A stretch of DNA of 64,000 bases from Tetraselmis striata (taxonomy: Eukaryota > Chlorophyta > Chlorodendrophyceae > Chlorodendrales > Chlorodendraceae), in assembly GCA_006384855.1 (NCBI GenBank), contig VCJN01001379.1, forward strand, positions 1 to 64,000. The letters run 5' to 3'. The notes under the pieces are model-generated. The model was not told where the DNA came from, searched no databases, and saw only the letters and a program-made list of their open reading frames with translations. Shown here piece after piece: positions 11,137-26,000 of this stretch (its first letter is position 1; each line of letters opens with the position of its first letter). Both the position numbers and the translations under genes were made by a program.

Positions 11137-12189
11137 AAAATACCTTGCGGTGCCAGAGCTACTGCTTGTTGCAGAGCCCACCAGTAGTTACCTAACGGCC
11201 ATATTCTCGGCTCGTTCCCCCCTATGGTATAGTGAGACTTTACATACGATTTCAGTATTTTCAGACAAGCACGATGACCCGAGTTTCTCGGCCTTGAAGA
11301 GTTGGAATACCTTTGGATGTCGCAGTGTTGCGGAGCTCATCACGTGGCTGCGCTTTTTTTGTGGCGCTCGATGAGTTCCCCCGAGGTAGGGGGAAGATCG
11401 CAGCAGCATCGCCCCCTACCTCGCCCGAGCTCGCAACCACGCAACTTAGGCTATCGACAACTCGACAAGGCATTACGCTTTCGTCTAGCCTTCATGCGTG
11501 CGCTGCAGGACGTCAAGCAGACCAGGCGTTAAGGGGTGATGGACTTGCTGTGGGCGCATCATTTCCAATGAGCCCACCGCCGAGCCCCAGGGCTCGAAAG
11601 TTTTTGGAGACCTCATGCGCGACAACCATCACCGGGTTTTCGAGGCGACCGTCAGCAGCGCGGCGAAGGCGAACGAGCTACTACCCATGTGCACGTTGGG
11701 CTGGGTGGCCGCAGGTGTTGGCGTGGGCGCTAGGCTGGACATGGACGTGGACGTGAGGCAGGTGAGCAGGCGTGGCGGCATAGGCCGCCCATCTGCTCAC
11801 TCAGCCTCAACCTGCTTGTGATGTGCTTCGGATGGCACCACCGGTCAGCTTATCTCGAAACAATGTGAATGGCACGTCGGTACTACATGTAATGTTGGAC
11901 CCAATGTCTGGTCAAATCAGGCGGCACTTGCGCCTTTTTGCCACGAGTACAGCAGTCCGCCGCCCGATCCCTGCCACCTGCTCGCACCTGTCAGGCTGCC
12001 CTGCAATAACTGGGGCGAAGAATGGCAGGCATAACACCGCCTAACCAAGCATTTCCCCCTCTTCATGAATCCATCCAATAACTATGGTACATTAGTAGTA
12101 CGAGTAGTGGTATGCAGGACTACTCCTTCACAAGTCCCCGTAGACACGCCACAGTCACGCACTTCATGCGGATATGAGGCAGCAGCGAG
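11137..12189. other. Downstream flank of the fibrocystin-like gene
   Basis: No gene recognised. Overlapping short frames run through 11,300-11,820 (for example RVFEATVSSAAKANELLPMC at about 11,635) without a family match. This stretch may hold the 3' UTR of the minus-strand gene ending at 12,190. Confidence 0.45.
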
Positions 12190-14097
12190 CTAGGGGCTTG
12201 GCAAAACTTCATCGGCAAAGTCGTCCAGCTCATCATGTGGCCGCGCCAACCTCTGCAGCCAGCGCTGCGCCTCTTGCTCGCGCTCTCGATTCAGCTGCTC
12301 CTGCTTGGCCGCCTCTACAACCTCCAATGTGCGGCGCTGCTCGAAAAAGTCCGCCTGTTTTCTCTGCAGATGTGCAACGTCGCCATCGGGCGGAGCAGAA
12401 TCAACACTTCTGGCCGCACTCTCAGGCAGCTCCTCTACAAGACGCCTTGCTAGCTCTTCCGCAACATTGAGAGACTTGCCACGCATCAGCGCCTGCATCA
12501 AGGCACAGAAGGGAGGGGGGGGGGGGGCAATGCAAAATGTGATTCTCTTGACATCCTAGATTGTGGCAGCTCAAGCCATAGGCATCAGACTATTATACTA
12601 TGCAAAGGAGAGGCAACACTGACCTCTGGGTCCATTGGAGGCCGTTCTTGCAGAGGTGGCTGCTGACTTTGGACCAAACGGCCACTGCTCCCGGCTCGAG
12701 CAGCCACGTCCTGCTCTGCGCGGACCGGCTGGTCCATCCTGCGCCCCCCCCACCCAGGGCCCAATGCCGGGCGTTTCTGCAGTTGACCGCTCACATGCCC
12801 ATCGTACAGCTGACTCTGCTGGAAGGCGGTGGGCGGTGCTGTCCCGCCATGGCCAGCGTCTGCTGGCTTGACAACTGCTCCGGCATATGTCTCGCCCTGT
12901 CGAGCACAGCCGGTAAGCCAGCAAATATTCAGCGCAGCATTGCGGCAGCATTGCAACTGAAACGCTAGCCACGCACATTTCTGAAGATCTCTGCAGCTTG
13001 CCATCATGCCACTTTTTTTTTCCTTGACCGCGAGTGAAGCAACTCTGCGCACGTGTGTCCCCCATACCTGCTTTGCATATGTGTAGTGCGATGCTCCCCT
13101 CATACCGTCGTCAGGGCCAGCAAAGCCGAGCCCGCCATCCACACCACCAGCTCTGTCTTCAAGTAGCTCTGTGGCGTATGCGGGTTGTCGGAATGTTAAG
13201 CTGCTCGTGTCCGACAAAGAGATGCCCATTGGCGGGGTAGGCTGCTTGTCCAGGTGGATGGCGCGTCCATCAGTGCCTTGACTTGGGTCGTACACCTCAT
13301 CTTCTGTAACGAGTGCGATGGTGTTTGGGTCAGACCGTCCCAGTCTTGGCTTGGTGCCTCTGAGAGGTGCAAGAGCGTCCTCCGCAGCGGTCGACGCCCT
13401 TTGTTGTGTGGCCCGCACCTCAGCAGCTATGTACCTGCTGGGATCGGTGCGCAAGTCACTCGCACTCCCAATGCAGGCGGCAGTCGGGGCGTCTTCATTG
13501 CGACTGAGTGCTAGGCTGTTGGCGGCTCTGCTTGGGTTGCTCTCTGGCTGCAGACCTGTGCCTTGGAGTTCAGAAGGAAGCTCAGGTGAGCTATGCGCTG
13601 CTCTTGGCCGAGCGCTGGCTGAGTATGGTGGCGGGAAGGGGGCCTGCTTCTGGGACAATGGCTGCAGCGGCTGGAAGCTGTCACATGGTGCGGAGTATTC
13701 ATGATCGCCACCTGAAACATTGTGCACTGTGTTTCCACCATCGCCCTCTGAGAACCAGGACTCGTCGATTCTCGGTACCAGAGAACCAACAGCACTGCCA
13801 CGGTGCCTGATGGCAGTGGTAGTGGACATCCCGGTCTCCAGAATGGGATCAACAGGCCAATCAGACGAAGCTGCTGCAGCAACGCGCTTCTTTGAGCTGG
13901 TGCGGCGCTTGAGTGTGGCGCCGGAGGGTGACCGCGCGGAAGACGACTTTAATGGGCGGCTCTCGTCGCTTCCATCTAGGGTCTGACGCTGTGGCACCTC
14001 GCTGCCTGCCAGGTCGCTGACGCACAACGGTGGAGGTGGCACTGGGCTCCTGCGCGCCTTCCCAGTCAGATCCTCACGATAGTCATCGCTTGCAGTG
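12190..14097 (-). CDS. Fibrocystin-like long cytoplasmic tail
   Basis: Three exons: 13,106 to about 14,097, then about 12,624-12,868, then 12,190-12,492. The first is Ser/Pro-rich and disordered-looking (RRSPVPPPPLC, QKQAPFPPPYSASARPRAAH). The last is predicted coiled coil (LEVVEAAKQEQLNREREQEA) ending DFADEVLPSP and a stop. Junctions were checked: GG|C at the first, G|AC giving PDDDAGHGG at the second, and phase 0 at the third. At roughly 500 residues it is much longer than the tails I know for animal relatives. Confidence 0.8.
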
Positions 14098-17000
14098 CTA
14101 ATTGGCCTACAACGGGAGCATAATTCGCAAGGCATACACGATCATGCCCATACCCCGCTGCGTTCTCCCTCACTCTACGCAAGAATGTCAGCATACAAGC
14201 TGCGCCGGAATGACAGGCACGCAATGTGAATGCCTTCCTACCCGGGTGAAGCAGATGAGTCCGAGTCGTGTCCATTCTTCACCCGGATGCGCTGCTCCTG
14301 GCTGTTCAAAGCAGCGGTGACCGCTTCCAACAGCCCACTGTCGGAATGCTGGGCGATTGGGTCCATTGTGGGCGTACGTCTGCCGGTTGGTGCTTGCTTG
14401 CGTCGCCGGTGCATGAACAACAGCGAACCTGCAGCAACGCACAGCAGCGCCACTGCCACTGCGGCCACAACGGTGACGATGACAACTGTGGAATGGGGCC
14501 GCCCCCCAGGCGAGACGACGTCGAATTCCGACAGCGAAAATGTCGACAAGTCATCTTCTTGCTCGCCAGACCGCAAAGTGACTGTCATTGCCAGCAGCTC
14601 TCCGCCTGCAGCGATTGAGAAGGCCCCGCTGCGCACTGTCGCATTGAGCCGGGCGACCACCTCTCTCAGCGCAACCCCACCTGTGGATGTTGTGCCATCG
14701 GTGGTGACGTTGCCGCTGCCAACCAGGTCAGCACCGCTATTGCTCTGTCTGCCAGCGGCCTGAGCCCCAACAATATACGCCTTCCGGGCAGCTTCGGCGG
14801 GGGTGCTGTCGCCCCACATGCCCCGCTGTGTGGCAGCGTCGACGTTGAGCGATGTGTCGATCTCCACCTCTGGTAGTGGGGCATCCAGCACAGCCGGATC
14901 CTCCGCAACCTCGATGTCGACCACTACAGAGCCGGGCACCACCTGGACTACCTGTCAGGCGGCAATTTATGGTCAACGCGGAAACTGCAGCTAGATTCAC
15001 CTCATGGATGTGCGATACCTTTGGTAGAAATCACATATGCAGAGCGCCATGTTCCAGATGACTGCGGAGAGCGAGGTTCACCAACCTTGAACCGTGATGC
15101 CTCGATCCCCAACAAGGCCGCCACGTTCTCAACAAAGCCGTCCTGAAAGAACTCATCTAACCCGATGGCCAGATGGGCGCTGATGCTGAGCACCGCCTCC
15201 GTGCGGACCTCCAGCACGCGCCCCGCACCTGTCAACTTCACCGTCAGCAACCCCTCCCCTTGCCGCCAGGCGTAAGCACCGTGCGGCTGGCCGTCGCCCA
15301 CAGCGGGAGGCGAGCCAGACGGCGACAGTCGGCCCACGCCATCCAGCCATAGGTAGCGCCGGTTGATCTCAAAGTAGTTGACCACAAGCACCACTTCTGA
15401 GGTCGACGCGGCATACGGAAACCATAGCCTCATGTTTCGCGGCGGCGTGCCAGTGGTGTTAACCGCAAACGTCTGTCGAGCAGCAAAGCCACCGCTTTCA
15501 GCCCCACCTCAGCCCCCCTCCTCCCCCCCCTTCCCATCACTGACACATATTGCGCAACCTACGATGTCGGGGACTCAATCAAAAGCCGGGGAGTACGCCA
15601 GCAAGCAGTTATGCCTGGGTGCCCACCTGGTTTGCCGCCACCGTGGCCCAGTAGGTCGACAGTCTCTTCTGGCACGTATAGCCAAAGCACCAGCCGTGGT
15701 CCATGCAGGGTGTCAAAAGGTCAACGGCGCCACCACTCTCCAGCAGCACAGGTCCAAAGTTTCGGTCCTCTGTGTCCTGTTGGAACCAAAGCATGAACGA
15801 AAGCATGAACCAAAGCATGAATCGAAGCATGAACGGGCATGTGAACGTCGTGGCTGAGGCCGAGCAGGGGCATGAGGCATTCATGTTTGGTCGTGCTGCT
15901 AGTGCGCAGTGAATTACATTAGTCAGTGAGAACCGATGCTGCCTGGTAGCGAAGGAAGCCTGCAGTAACACCTGGTTATGCAGGAGTAATTTGGATGTGC
16001 TTTATCGTTTTATTTAGAAGCGGCATGGGACCGCACCTTGTCCCTAGACTCGATCACCAGCAGCTGCGGGTCGCCCCATACTCCCTGACTGGACACGGCC
16101 ACACCAGGCGCGCTCTTCGTCCAGACAGGGACGCAGATGTATCCAGGCGTAGAGACAGCGTCGTCGAGGAAGGGGCAGGGTCCGTCCGCGACCGGGGTGC
16201 CCTGGGCATAGGTGGGTCGGCCTGCGCCTGCGATGGGAGAGACGCCCACCAGCGTAGAGCCACCGCCTGCTGCACCTGGTAGCGACCCGAAGAGGCTGCC
16301 ATCCAGGTCCTGCGGCAGAACAAGGTACATCGAGGTACAGAATGACTTCACGATATCAAGCAGCAGCCTGTCGCGGGCGCCTACCACCTCGTCAGCCATC
16401 CATATCAGGTATTGCAGCTGCACTGCGCAACGTGTGGCCTCACCTTCATAATAATGTGCGTGGGGCCGTCACAATTCAGCGGCACAGCGGTGACGTTGTC
16501 CGGCGCCACAAAGACTGCCTCACCGCAGTCGGCTGGGCGGCGCCACTCGGGATTGGAGCCGTGCAGCTTCAGAAGGCCACCAGCGCCGGTGGCCACGCGC
16601 TCCAGTGTGATGCTCTCAAACTCATGCGGGTGGAAGGCGTCAGGCGCTGTCTCAAGGTTGGTCAGCGCAAACGTCCCCTCACCGCATTCGTCCAAGACGC
16701 CGTAAAAGTCGGCAAAGGTGGTGCCGCGCACGCGCGCCCGCCCAAGCACCGTCGGGTAGCCCATCAACCCATCCCAGGGCTTGTGCTCCGGCCCGGACGT
16801 AAACTGCGTGGCAAATGTAGCGGATACCAGGCCGTAGGTGGGGCCGCCTGCGTAGGACACACGGCTCAACCGGCTGTGGCAGCCCGCCTCCCCGCCAGCC
16901 TCGCCCGACTGCTTGAAGGAAGGGCAGGGCCCGCAGGCGCCCTCGCCACCGCTCTGCCCCTGCAGTACACAAACCGGCACCGGAGGCACGAGGAGTCAGC

Positions 17001-20000
17001 CAACATGCGACGGCCAACAAGGAAAGTTGCAAGCAGCGCAGTTAACATACCCAGCTCTGAGCTGCATCACCAGAGGGCTAAACTCGCCAGCCATGCTTCT
17101 GCTAACAATGTGCACACCATGTAGCCGTTCTCTATCTATGCGCTGCTGGGTTTTCACGTGGCTGAGATGGGGCAAAGGGATTTTCCTGCATGGTCGGCAA
17201 TGAGAGCCTGGCATGTCAGGGAAGTCCGCTGGCCGGCTGGTCACCTGGATGAGGCCGCCCAGTATGTTGGCTTCATGATCCTCTGCGTTGCGGCCGCGCT
17301 TGAGAACCAGCACGCCCGCATGGCGGTTATCCACCGCTGTGACGCCCTCCAGCAGCACGCTGGTCGCAATCCCTTCCAAGCCGGCTAGCACACCAAAGTC
17401 CCAGTTGCGCCAGGCCGCAAAGTTCAGCGCCCCGGTGCATGAAGCCCCGGGCGCGCCCTCTAGCAACAGCCCCACCAGGCTAGCATGCGCCACGTTGTCC
17501 GCAAACAGGGTTGCTGCCTCAGGACCGTGTCCGATCCGGCACTCCTCCATGCCCAGCGGAGAACCCACAACGCGGAAGCCGATGCGGTGAGACCCTGCGG
17601 CCACGTTCCCAACCAGCACATTGCCTGCATACCAGCGGATAGCAGGACTCAAGCTGCATTCATCACATGGCAAGAGTCTCCATCACACCCGGCCAGCCCT
17701 CCCAGCAGCAACGCACCTGGCGCAGTGATGGAGAAACTGGAGGGGAGATCTTTGTCGAAGCTGCTTTTGCCCTCCATGACCTTGGTGGTGCCAGCCACGA
17801 GGTTGGCTCTGACTACGCTCTCGCCACTGGCAAAATGCATCCCATGCGCATCGTGCATGCCAAACAGCACGTTGTCCGCTGCCTCGAGCCCGCTGCTGCC
17901 TGCCTCCACCGCCAGCCCTCCTGCAAGGGCACTTTCCAGGGCGCAAGCCCGCACATGGCTGCCGGGCGCCAGGGCGCCGGCCATGATACGGATGCATGCG
18001 TTGCCATCACGCACTCCATGTTGTCCACAGCTGCGAAAGGAAACCTGCAGTTCAGGCGGCGAGGAGCAGCAACGTCAGGCAGTGCGCTAGAAGAATTAAC
18101 TTACAGAATGAATGTCATGGTGCGAGCATGAGTGTTGGGTATCTCCAGATGGGCAGCAACATGCTTTGGGCAGGCGTGACCACTGTAAAATTGCATCGAT
18201 GGTGGTAGCCAGGAGGTAAGGGCACTTCTAAGGGGCTGGCTCTAGCATGCAAGGACTTTGGACCCACAACATGAATCATTGTATGAGGGGAAATGAGAGG
18301 AGGGTGACACGGGGTGCCTTCTCGGATAGCTTGGCAGTCTTGGCTGAGCATTGCGTCCGCTAGCGCTCAAGGAATCCCAGTGCGAACCTCAAGCACCAGG
18401 AGGTGAGTGGACTAGAGCGACTGTGTAGAGGGAGGGGGGGGGGGGGCACTTGCAGAGCACGGGCACACCTCACTCAGGCGCAGCGACGAGTTGTCTCCGT
18501 GCACCAGCACATAAGCGCCAAACTTCTGGCCCTGCCGTGGGTCTGCCGCCCCAGCAGGCTCTGCCGCCTGGTACTCGCCATCCGCACTCTCAATCACCAC
18601 GTTGGAGTCCAGCAGCCCCACCTCCGCGCCCAGCATGGGGCCGCCCGGCCATGATCGAGAGGACAACACGGCATGCTCATGTGCCAGCGCAGCCTGCAAC
18701 GTGGCGGGGCAGTTAAGAGCAGCGACGGCGCAAGAGCAACACGCAAAGCACATTGCTGAACTGCTCTCTAAAAGATTTAGATTCTCGGTATGGCCGATCA
18801 AGCGTCTGGCGTATGACTGGCTTGCACTGGTGCAGACATTGTGATTACTAGATTTTGTGAAAGGCAGGAAACAAGTTGGGGAATGCCAGAAAGGTGGGGG
18901 CGCACGCTGAGCAGTAGCACCCGCCCGTCAGCCAGCACCTCCTCAATGATTGCCACCTCCGCCTGGTCCGGATTGTACGAGCTGCTGGTGATGACGAGCC
19001 TGCTTCCAGGCTGGGGCCCGCAAGGTGGCACCAGTCAGGGATAGACCAACAACGTGAACGCCGATGCAATGCCGGCGTCGTGCTGCTGGACAGTCATCTA
19101 TTCACACCCTCTAAAAGCATCCCCAGCCTCGGTGGCAAGGAGGGTCTGGGAACCCCACACATATAGAAGCTACCGCTCATGACCCACCTGCCAGTCCACG
19201 GCGTCCTGTAGCTCCAGCGTGGTCCTGCCTGCATCTGCGGTGGCAGCCAGGCGCGTCCACCGCCGTACATGTGGCGCACCGTGCAGCTCGATGGATCCAC
19301 CCTCGAAGGCTGTCAGCACCTTGGCCCCTGGCACAACCTCGTTGTTTACTGCCAGCGTTGGCGAGTCCTTGTTGCCGTGCAGGACAATGCGGGCGGCGTG
19401 GCTGTGCGGCTCGTCTGCGCTCCCCGCCTGAGAATTGCAGCACAGTGGACCCGCAGTCAGGATGTGTCAGTGTCGGCGCTGGGCAGAAACGTTGTCGGCA
19501 TCAGCAGAGCGGTAGGGAAACAAACAGAGGGGCAGAGGGGAGAAGGGGTGGGCATGGCTTGCCACACCTGCAGTCGGCCTCCCCAGCCGACCGCCACTGC
19601 AACGGCATGCAACTCTAGATCCATCCGCCCAAATGTGAGGTTGCCTGTGAGTGTAAATACACAAGCAGTAATAAGCTTCCAAGCCAATAAGCTCAGGAGC
19701 GGACGAGGCAGAGACTATGGGTAAGTTGTTGTCAGGGTAAAGATATGTTGTCAGTCTGAATAGCGCGTGCAGACAAGGGGGAGAGGGAGGCGTGCCCGCA
19801 ATGGTCAGCCTATTGAGGCGCGGTGTGTTGGTGTCCAGGACGACGTCCCATCCCGCAGGTATGACGACATCTATGCCGTCCTGGTCTGGAAAATCGACCC
19901 CGGCCTCAGACCAAGTGGAAGCGTCGCTCCACAACAGTCTACCCTGCCGGTAGTCCAACTGTGGCTCCGGGATCAGCCCATCCGGGGGACAGCCCTCCAC

Positions 20001-23000
20001 TGGGCACATTGAAGGCTTCACCTGGGTGGCACAGCAAATAGGTAGGCCATAGCATAGGGCGGTGATGGGCCGGGTCTAGTGTCAGATATCTGTGCCTGAC
20101 TGCTCTGTAGCAAACATCCAGCAAGAAGGCGAATTTGGTCCCCGATGCAGCTCAACATGCGATAGAGCCCCAGACAAAGGCATCGAGTCAACTGCATGGG
20201 GACCTAGCTGCCCTGTTCGGTGCGTACCTTCAGGCGGCTGTTCTCAGTCCCAGCAACATAGATGGTATGCGCAGTGTCCTCGCGGCCGCCGTCCACTGGA
20301 TTGGCGTGCAGCAGGTGCTCGTACGCGCTGGCGCCATGCGGCAGCACGGTGGGAGGCCGTGGCAGCGCTGTCTCTACGCTCGCCAAGTCGTTTACCTGCA
20401 TCAAGGCCATTCCAAGATGTCGCCATGTATGGGTCTCAGCGCAGTGGGATGATTGTAAGCCAAATTTATTACTTATCAATTACTGTTCACCCTTTTATTC
20501 GATCGGCCGCCTGCAATGAAACCTTGGCGTGACAGCACTGATGCCAAGCCCTAGAATAAAGCAGCAACCGGGAGATGCTACGCGCTCCATATGATAGAGG
20601 ATAGCTCAACAATACTCCACGTTGTAAACAGCGACCGACCGCCCTCGCCCCACCTTGAAGTGGTGCCACAGCTGCGTGTGACGTGTGGAATACAGCAGAA
20701 AGTCGGCCAGGCCCATTTCCTCGCTCTCCTGCAGTATGAAGCCCTCCGGGTCCACCCGCTCCGGCGAGTCCCTGGCAGTGAGAGGCGTGCATGTTGCAAA
20801 GGCCAGAAAACCCAGCAAGCAAATGGAGGGTGGACGCACAAACCGGCGCCATGTACGCATGTGATGCGGAACAATCATGCGCGCACCAGTGCAGCATGTA
20901 GTTTCGACCCACCGGCACTGTCCACTGGTACCTGCGTAAGGAGCAACAGGGGCAGGTGTCATCCCCATGATCCCACTGCTCCGCCACACAGAATGCACGC
21001 GCCACATGAGTTGTCAGCAGTAGCAGCAGCATCAGCGGCAGGGTGAAGCTGCCCCACCCGTTGTCATTGTACTTGGTGAACTCCACACGCGAGGTTGCGC
21101 GACCGTCTGCGAGCGTGACCAGCAGGGTGCGGAAGGCCAGTGCCTTGGGCTTGTGGCCGTTGAGCATGGTTCGGCGAAAGACCAGCTCCGGGGCGCACAC
21201 CTGTTGAGGGGCAGTGAGATGTGTGAGTCGCGCATGTCTTGACGTCCCAACAGCTGCATGTATCCGTGCAAGTGCAGTGGGCCAGGGCGAGCTTGAGCTG
21301 CTGAGGAGCAGCATGCGGGCTTCCGGGCATGTCATCCCTATAACGCAGCCCAAGGGGGGAGCGCACCCATCCGTTGTCGCCAAGATCCTGGCACAGCGGC
21401 TCAGCGGCAAGCAGCCCGTTCCTGCCGGCGTGCAGTGTTTGTCTCGGCGGCCCGCCAAGAAGGCTGCCGTCCATGTCCAGGAAGATGCCCTGGTGCGGCC
21501 AGCTCCATCGCGCAAGCGCAGTGTTGTCGCCACTGTCCAAGAAGCGCGCGCCACGCACAAAGGCTGTCTGCCCACCCTGGAAAGTCTTGCACTTCCCGCA
21601 ATGCTCTAGCGCCACAAATTGGGGGCCGACCTCTGGTGCAAAGCCGACCCATGCAACGTCGGTAACCTGCCGGCGGCAGCATTTGTGTGCAGCACAGACA
21701 GGAGTATTGCGCTCAGCATGCAGATGGCGCAAGAAATATGCGACTTACTAGGGAGTATTTTTTATGGGCCACCCTACGCTAGACAGGCAACGTCATTGCT
21801 TGAGCAATGTATGAAGTATAACGCGCAATTTTCGGTTTGGCAACATGCAGGTATTACATCTTTATTACTGCGTTGTAGTATCGGCGTAACGAATATGCTG
21901 AGATTAAATTCAGAAATGTGGATATCAAGACTTTGTAGGGGCTGCTGTATAACTATTTGTACTCGAGATCATACGCTACAAAACGGACAGAGGCAGTAAG
22001 TATTCCACCGACCAAGTCGCTGTGCCACTTGGAGCTGGTGATTCCTGGTCCGCAGGGATATCATTCCAGGTCGCTGCTAAGAAGGGCCAGGGGAGGGAGG
22101 GGGGGAACATCTTCATGAATCCTGCACCATGTAAGTCTGCATGCTAGCTTATCTGCGAACCATCTACGGTGCTATTCCAAACAATCAAAGCACCAATTGC
22201 CGCCATGTCGCCTGGCTGTAGCACATGCCAATGGACACGGGTTCCTGGCATGGACAGGGTGGAGCCTACCTGCATGAAGGCGCTGCTTCGGTGGGTGCCC
22301 TGCGGCAAGCTCTGCGCAATGAGGCCACGCACTCCCCGGGCGGAGGGCCACTGCGCAGCGGTGCTGATGCCATTGGCTGCCTGCCGCTGCGTCAGCTGAG
22401 TCTTTGCAATAATAAGGGCGCCAACAACACCCGCCATCTCACCCACCTACCAGGAACAAGCACACCGCCACGGGCAGGAGCGAAGGCGTCCTTCAATTCT
22501 CTAATCCAGTGCCCTCCCGAGAGCACCCACAGTCTAGCCAGGTGGTAAACGATATAGCATCACTCAGAGGGCGCAATCATACCTCCGTGGTGCTCCGGTT
22601 CCGACCGTCAATTACCCAGGTGAACTCGATGCCGCCACCGTGGTCCTTCCCATTGACTTTGTGCGCGAAGGGGCCTCCGCCGCAGTCAGCCACTGTGAAG
22701 TTCTGGAACTGCACCAGCCCCACCTGCGCACCGAGTCCACAAGAGCATTGGCAAAATGTTTCAGGATAAGAGCACCGCAAGCCAGCAGGCAGGCATCATG
22801 ACGAGTTGTGAGCGGCATGTGTCTTGCCAACCCATGCCGCTGGACAGTGGCACACCGTCGAATCCCTGTCTTGAAAACAAGAGTAGATAGGGCAACAACT
22901 TGCCCCACCTGCGTTGCGATAGCCCCCTTCATGCCGTTCTTGTAGCTGAGCAACCCACGGAACTCTGCGAGCACGTGGTTGCCCTTGCCCGGGTCGCAGG

Positions 23001-26000
23001 GGCGGCTGTTGGGGTAGAACTCCGGGAAGACGCGAAGGCCATAGAGCAGGTTGGAGTGCGCCACATTGTTGAGGAAGACAGCGAGCGCTGTGAACTTCGG
23101 GCAGACGTCCAGTGTGAAGGAGGCGCCCTGTGGATGGTCCAGCATGCGGTACCTGGGGCAATGCCAACACTCAGGCTCAGGCAAGGCGGAGATGGCATGG
23201 ACACCTGATGGCACACGGTGACCGGCCTTAAGTCTACCGCCCTTGCATTTACACGCACACCGCACACATCCAGGGCATGGCCACCTTCCCCTTGCATGTG
23301 CTGCATTAACACAACTTATTCCGTCAGTGGTTTCTATGAGGAGTGGGTGCAATGATAGGTACGTCATTGCGCTGATGAGCAACTCAGTTGTCACAACGGG
23401 CAGGCGGATCACCAGAAGCCATATGCCTCGCTGCCAGCGGCGACATTGCCAATGAGGGTGTTGTTGGGGTTGGTGACCCAAAAGGTCGCGGGTGTGGTGT
23501 CGGTGGCCAGCAGGCTGTGCGCGCGCCGCGTCCAGATGCCAAGATTCCCCTCCAGCACGTTGCCCGTCTCTACGCCGTCCTCCACGAAGAATGCGTGACC
23601 CGCGGTGTCGTACGCCACGTTCCCGGTGACCGCCACGTTGTGGGACCCATGCAGCGTGAGCGCGCGGTTGAAGGTGGAGTGGATGGCGCAATGCGAGACG
23701 TAGCTGCCTGTGGCGTCGCCGTGCATGTGGAAGTGCAGCGGATAGCGGCCCAGGCGCGAGGCCTGCCCCGCCGCGCGCACCTCTACGTCCGCCAGCTGCA
23801 TCTGCGCGCGGGGGCTGGCCTCTGCAGGCCCATGGATCATCACCTGCGCCCCATAGCGGCTGACGGCGGACGTAGCGTCGCCCTGCAGAACCAGCCGGCG
23901 GCTCAGCACAGCCACCTCCGCCGCCATCCGCACCTCGCCTCCGCCGCTGGGCACCAGCTCAGTCTCCCCCAGGTGAGTGTACGCTAGGGGACGGTCCAGG
24001 CTGAGCAGCGCCCGGCCAGCGCCGTCCGCCGCGATGCTCTCAATCAGCGCCACGTCCACCTGGCGCACCAAGCGGGGTAATTGTCAGGTGAGAGCGGGGG
24101 GCATGAGCACAGTCAGTGCGCCCGTAAGCGCTGCTACGAGCGTACTTGCGCACATGTTGCCCCCATGACCTTACATAGGCACGGAGTCTGGGCGCACCTC
24201 GGCAGCAAAGAACGAGGACGAGGAGATGACAACCTTGTCGCCGACTTCCCAACCCTCCACAGAGGTGTCCAACATCAGCTGCGTGTCGCCAGGGTGCACG
24301 GTGCGGCCTAGCTGGGCCCAGGACGGCCGCTTGCGCTGCCCAAACAGCGCCAGCCGCCCGGAGCGCAGCGCAATGCACTTGGCGCCGTACACCGGCAGCT
24401 CGCGTGATTTGGGACCGCCGTGCAGCGTGATGGTGATGTGGCCTGGGTGTGGGACCTCCTCGGTGCCAGCCTGCCAAGATGGGATATGTCTCCGTAATCA
24501 AGTATACCATTGGCACCGTCAAACAATGCAAACAAGAGCTCTGATCGATGCACGCCATAACAGTAGATAGACAACAGGGCAGAGGCACCCGGAGAGGGGG
24601 GGGGGGGGGGAGATTGGCTCATACCAGCAGCGCTCCGCCAGCAATGATTATGTAATCAGCATCCAGGCGCAGCTCTGACGCCTCAGGGTCTAGCTGCAGC
24701 GTGCCCTCCAACACAAGCGCGCCCAGGCGTGGCGGGCTTACGTCCAGGAGAATGGTGGTGTTGGCCGGCACCACCACACTATCGCCCTCAAAGGGCGGCA
24801 GCCCGCCCCCCCACGTGCTACCCGCTGACCACGCATCCACGTAGCCGTACACGAGTTCTCTCAGCGCAAAACCTGCCTCCGGAAGGAGAACACGTACCGG
24901 GACGCCGACCTCCCTCGTGTTCCCCGCTGCAGGTGGTGGACTGCGGCAGGTGACGGTGACCCCGCCATCCCCATCGGGATTCACTGCAACATCAGTGCAC
25001 GGTGAGCCCCCGAATAGCACCTCCACCTTAGCAGCACCTGCCAAAGGGCGCGGATGGACAGGATGTCAGGCAGACAGCGACAGAACTTGACGCATTTAAT
25101 CAGCAACGGCTGGAACACCTGCCACGCCGAAGAGCTTTCCGCTGATCAGGGGACCGGAGGAGTCGGTCCCTGCTCACGGCGGACAGAAACACGCATAGCT
25201 GGACCTCGGAGCAGCGACTCACCCTTTGGCATGTTGGACAGAGCTAATGTGACGGGCGTGCCGCCGGCTGAGCTTCCCCAAAGCGGCTGCATGCCCTCCA
25301 GCACCGGGGTCAGGCTGGCGGAAGTGCTCACGTTGCCAACAGGCGCCAGGACGGCCTGCGGACTGGCGCGCAGGGAGACTTCCCAGGACCCCTCCTCATC
25401 CAGCGCAGGCATGGCAAACACCAGCTCCGTAGCGCCCGCAGACAATACCTCCGCAGTGACATTCCCCACGATCACAGCAACGGCCCCTGCTGAGGTGGCG
25501 AATCCGTAGCCAGAAACTGTAATTGGCAGCCCACCAGCCAGTGAGGAAGCTGTAGGCTGCATGCCTGGGGTTGCGCCACAGGATACGGGGATTGGGGGGG
25601 GGGGGGGGGGGGGATCTCAGCTGTCAGAACGTGCTTCTACCGGTATGTATGAGAGCAACACGCCTAAAATGGTGACAGATGCGCACATAAGCTATGAACG
25701 TTGGGCGCAGAGTAGGCAAGAGCACGGTGTGCATTATCCTACCCGTGACGGAGATGGGGAGGGACAGCGTGGCATTGCTGGAATGGCCAAAGCCGTCTAG
25801 CGTGCTTCGCACGGTGTAGTCTCCGCCCGGCAGGGGTGCCATCTCGCAGGTCAACGTGGCCACCGGCGGGTGCGGGTCGGCTTGAAGGGAGGCGACTGTC
25901 AGATTGGCGCACGTCTCTTGCAATGCTTGACCTGCAGGCACAGCAGAGAAAGCTAAGTGCGCCCAGCTAACGTCTCATTAACAGACGAAAGGGCAATGCG

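Noticed and set aside
20487..21575. A 362-residue minus-strand ORF as a separate gene
   Set aside because: Only parts match fibrocystin-L-type sequence; the rest is intron of the same gene left open by chance.
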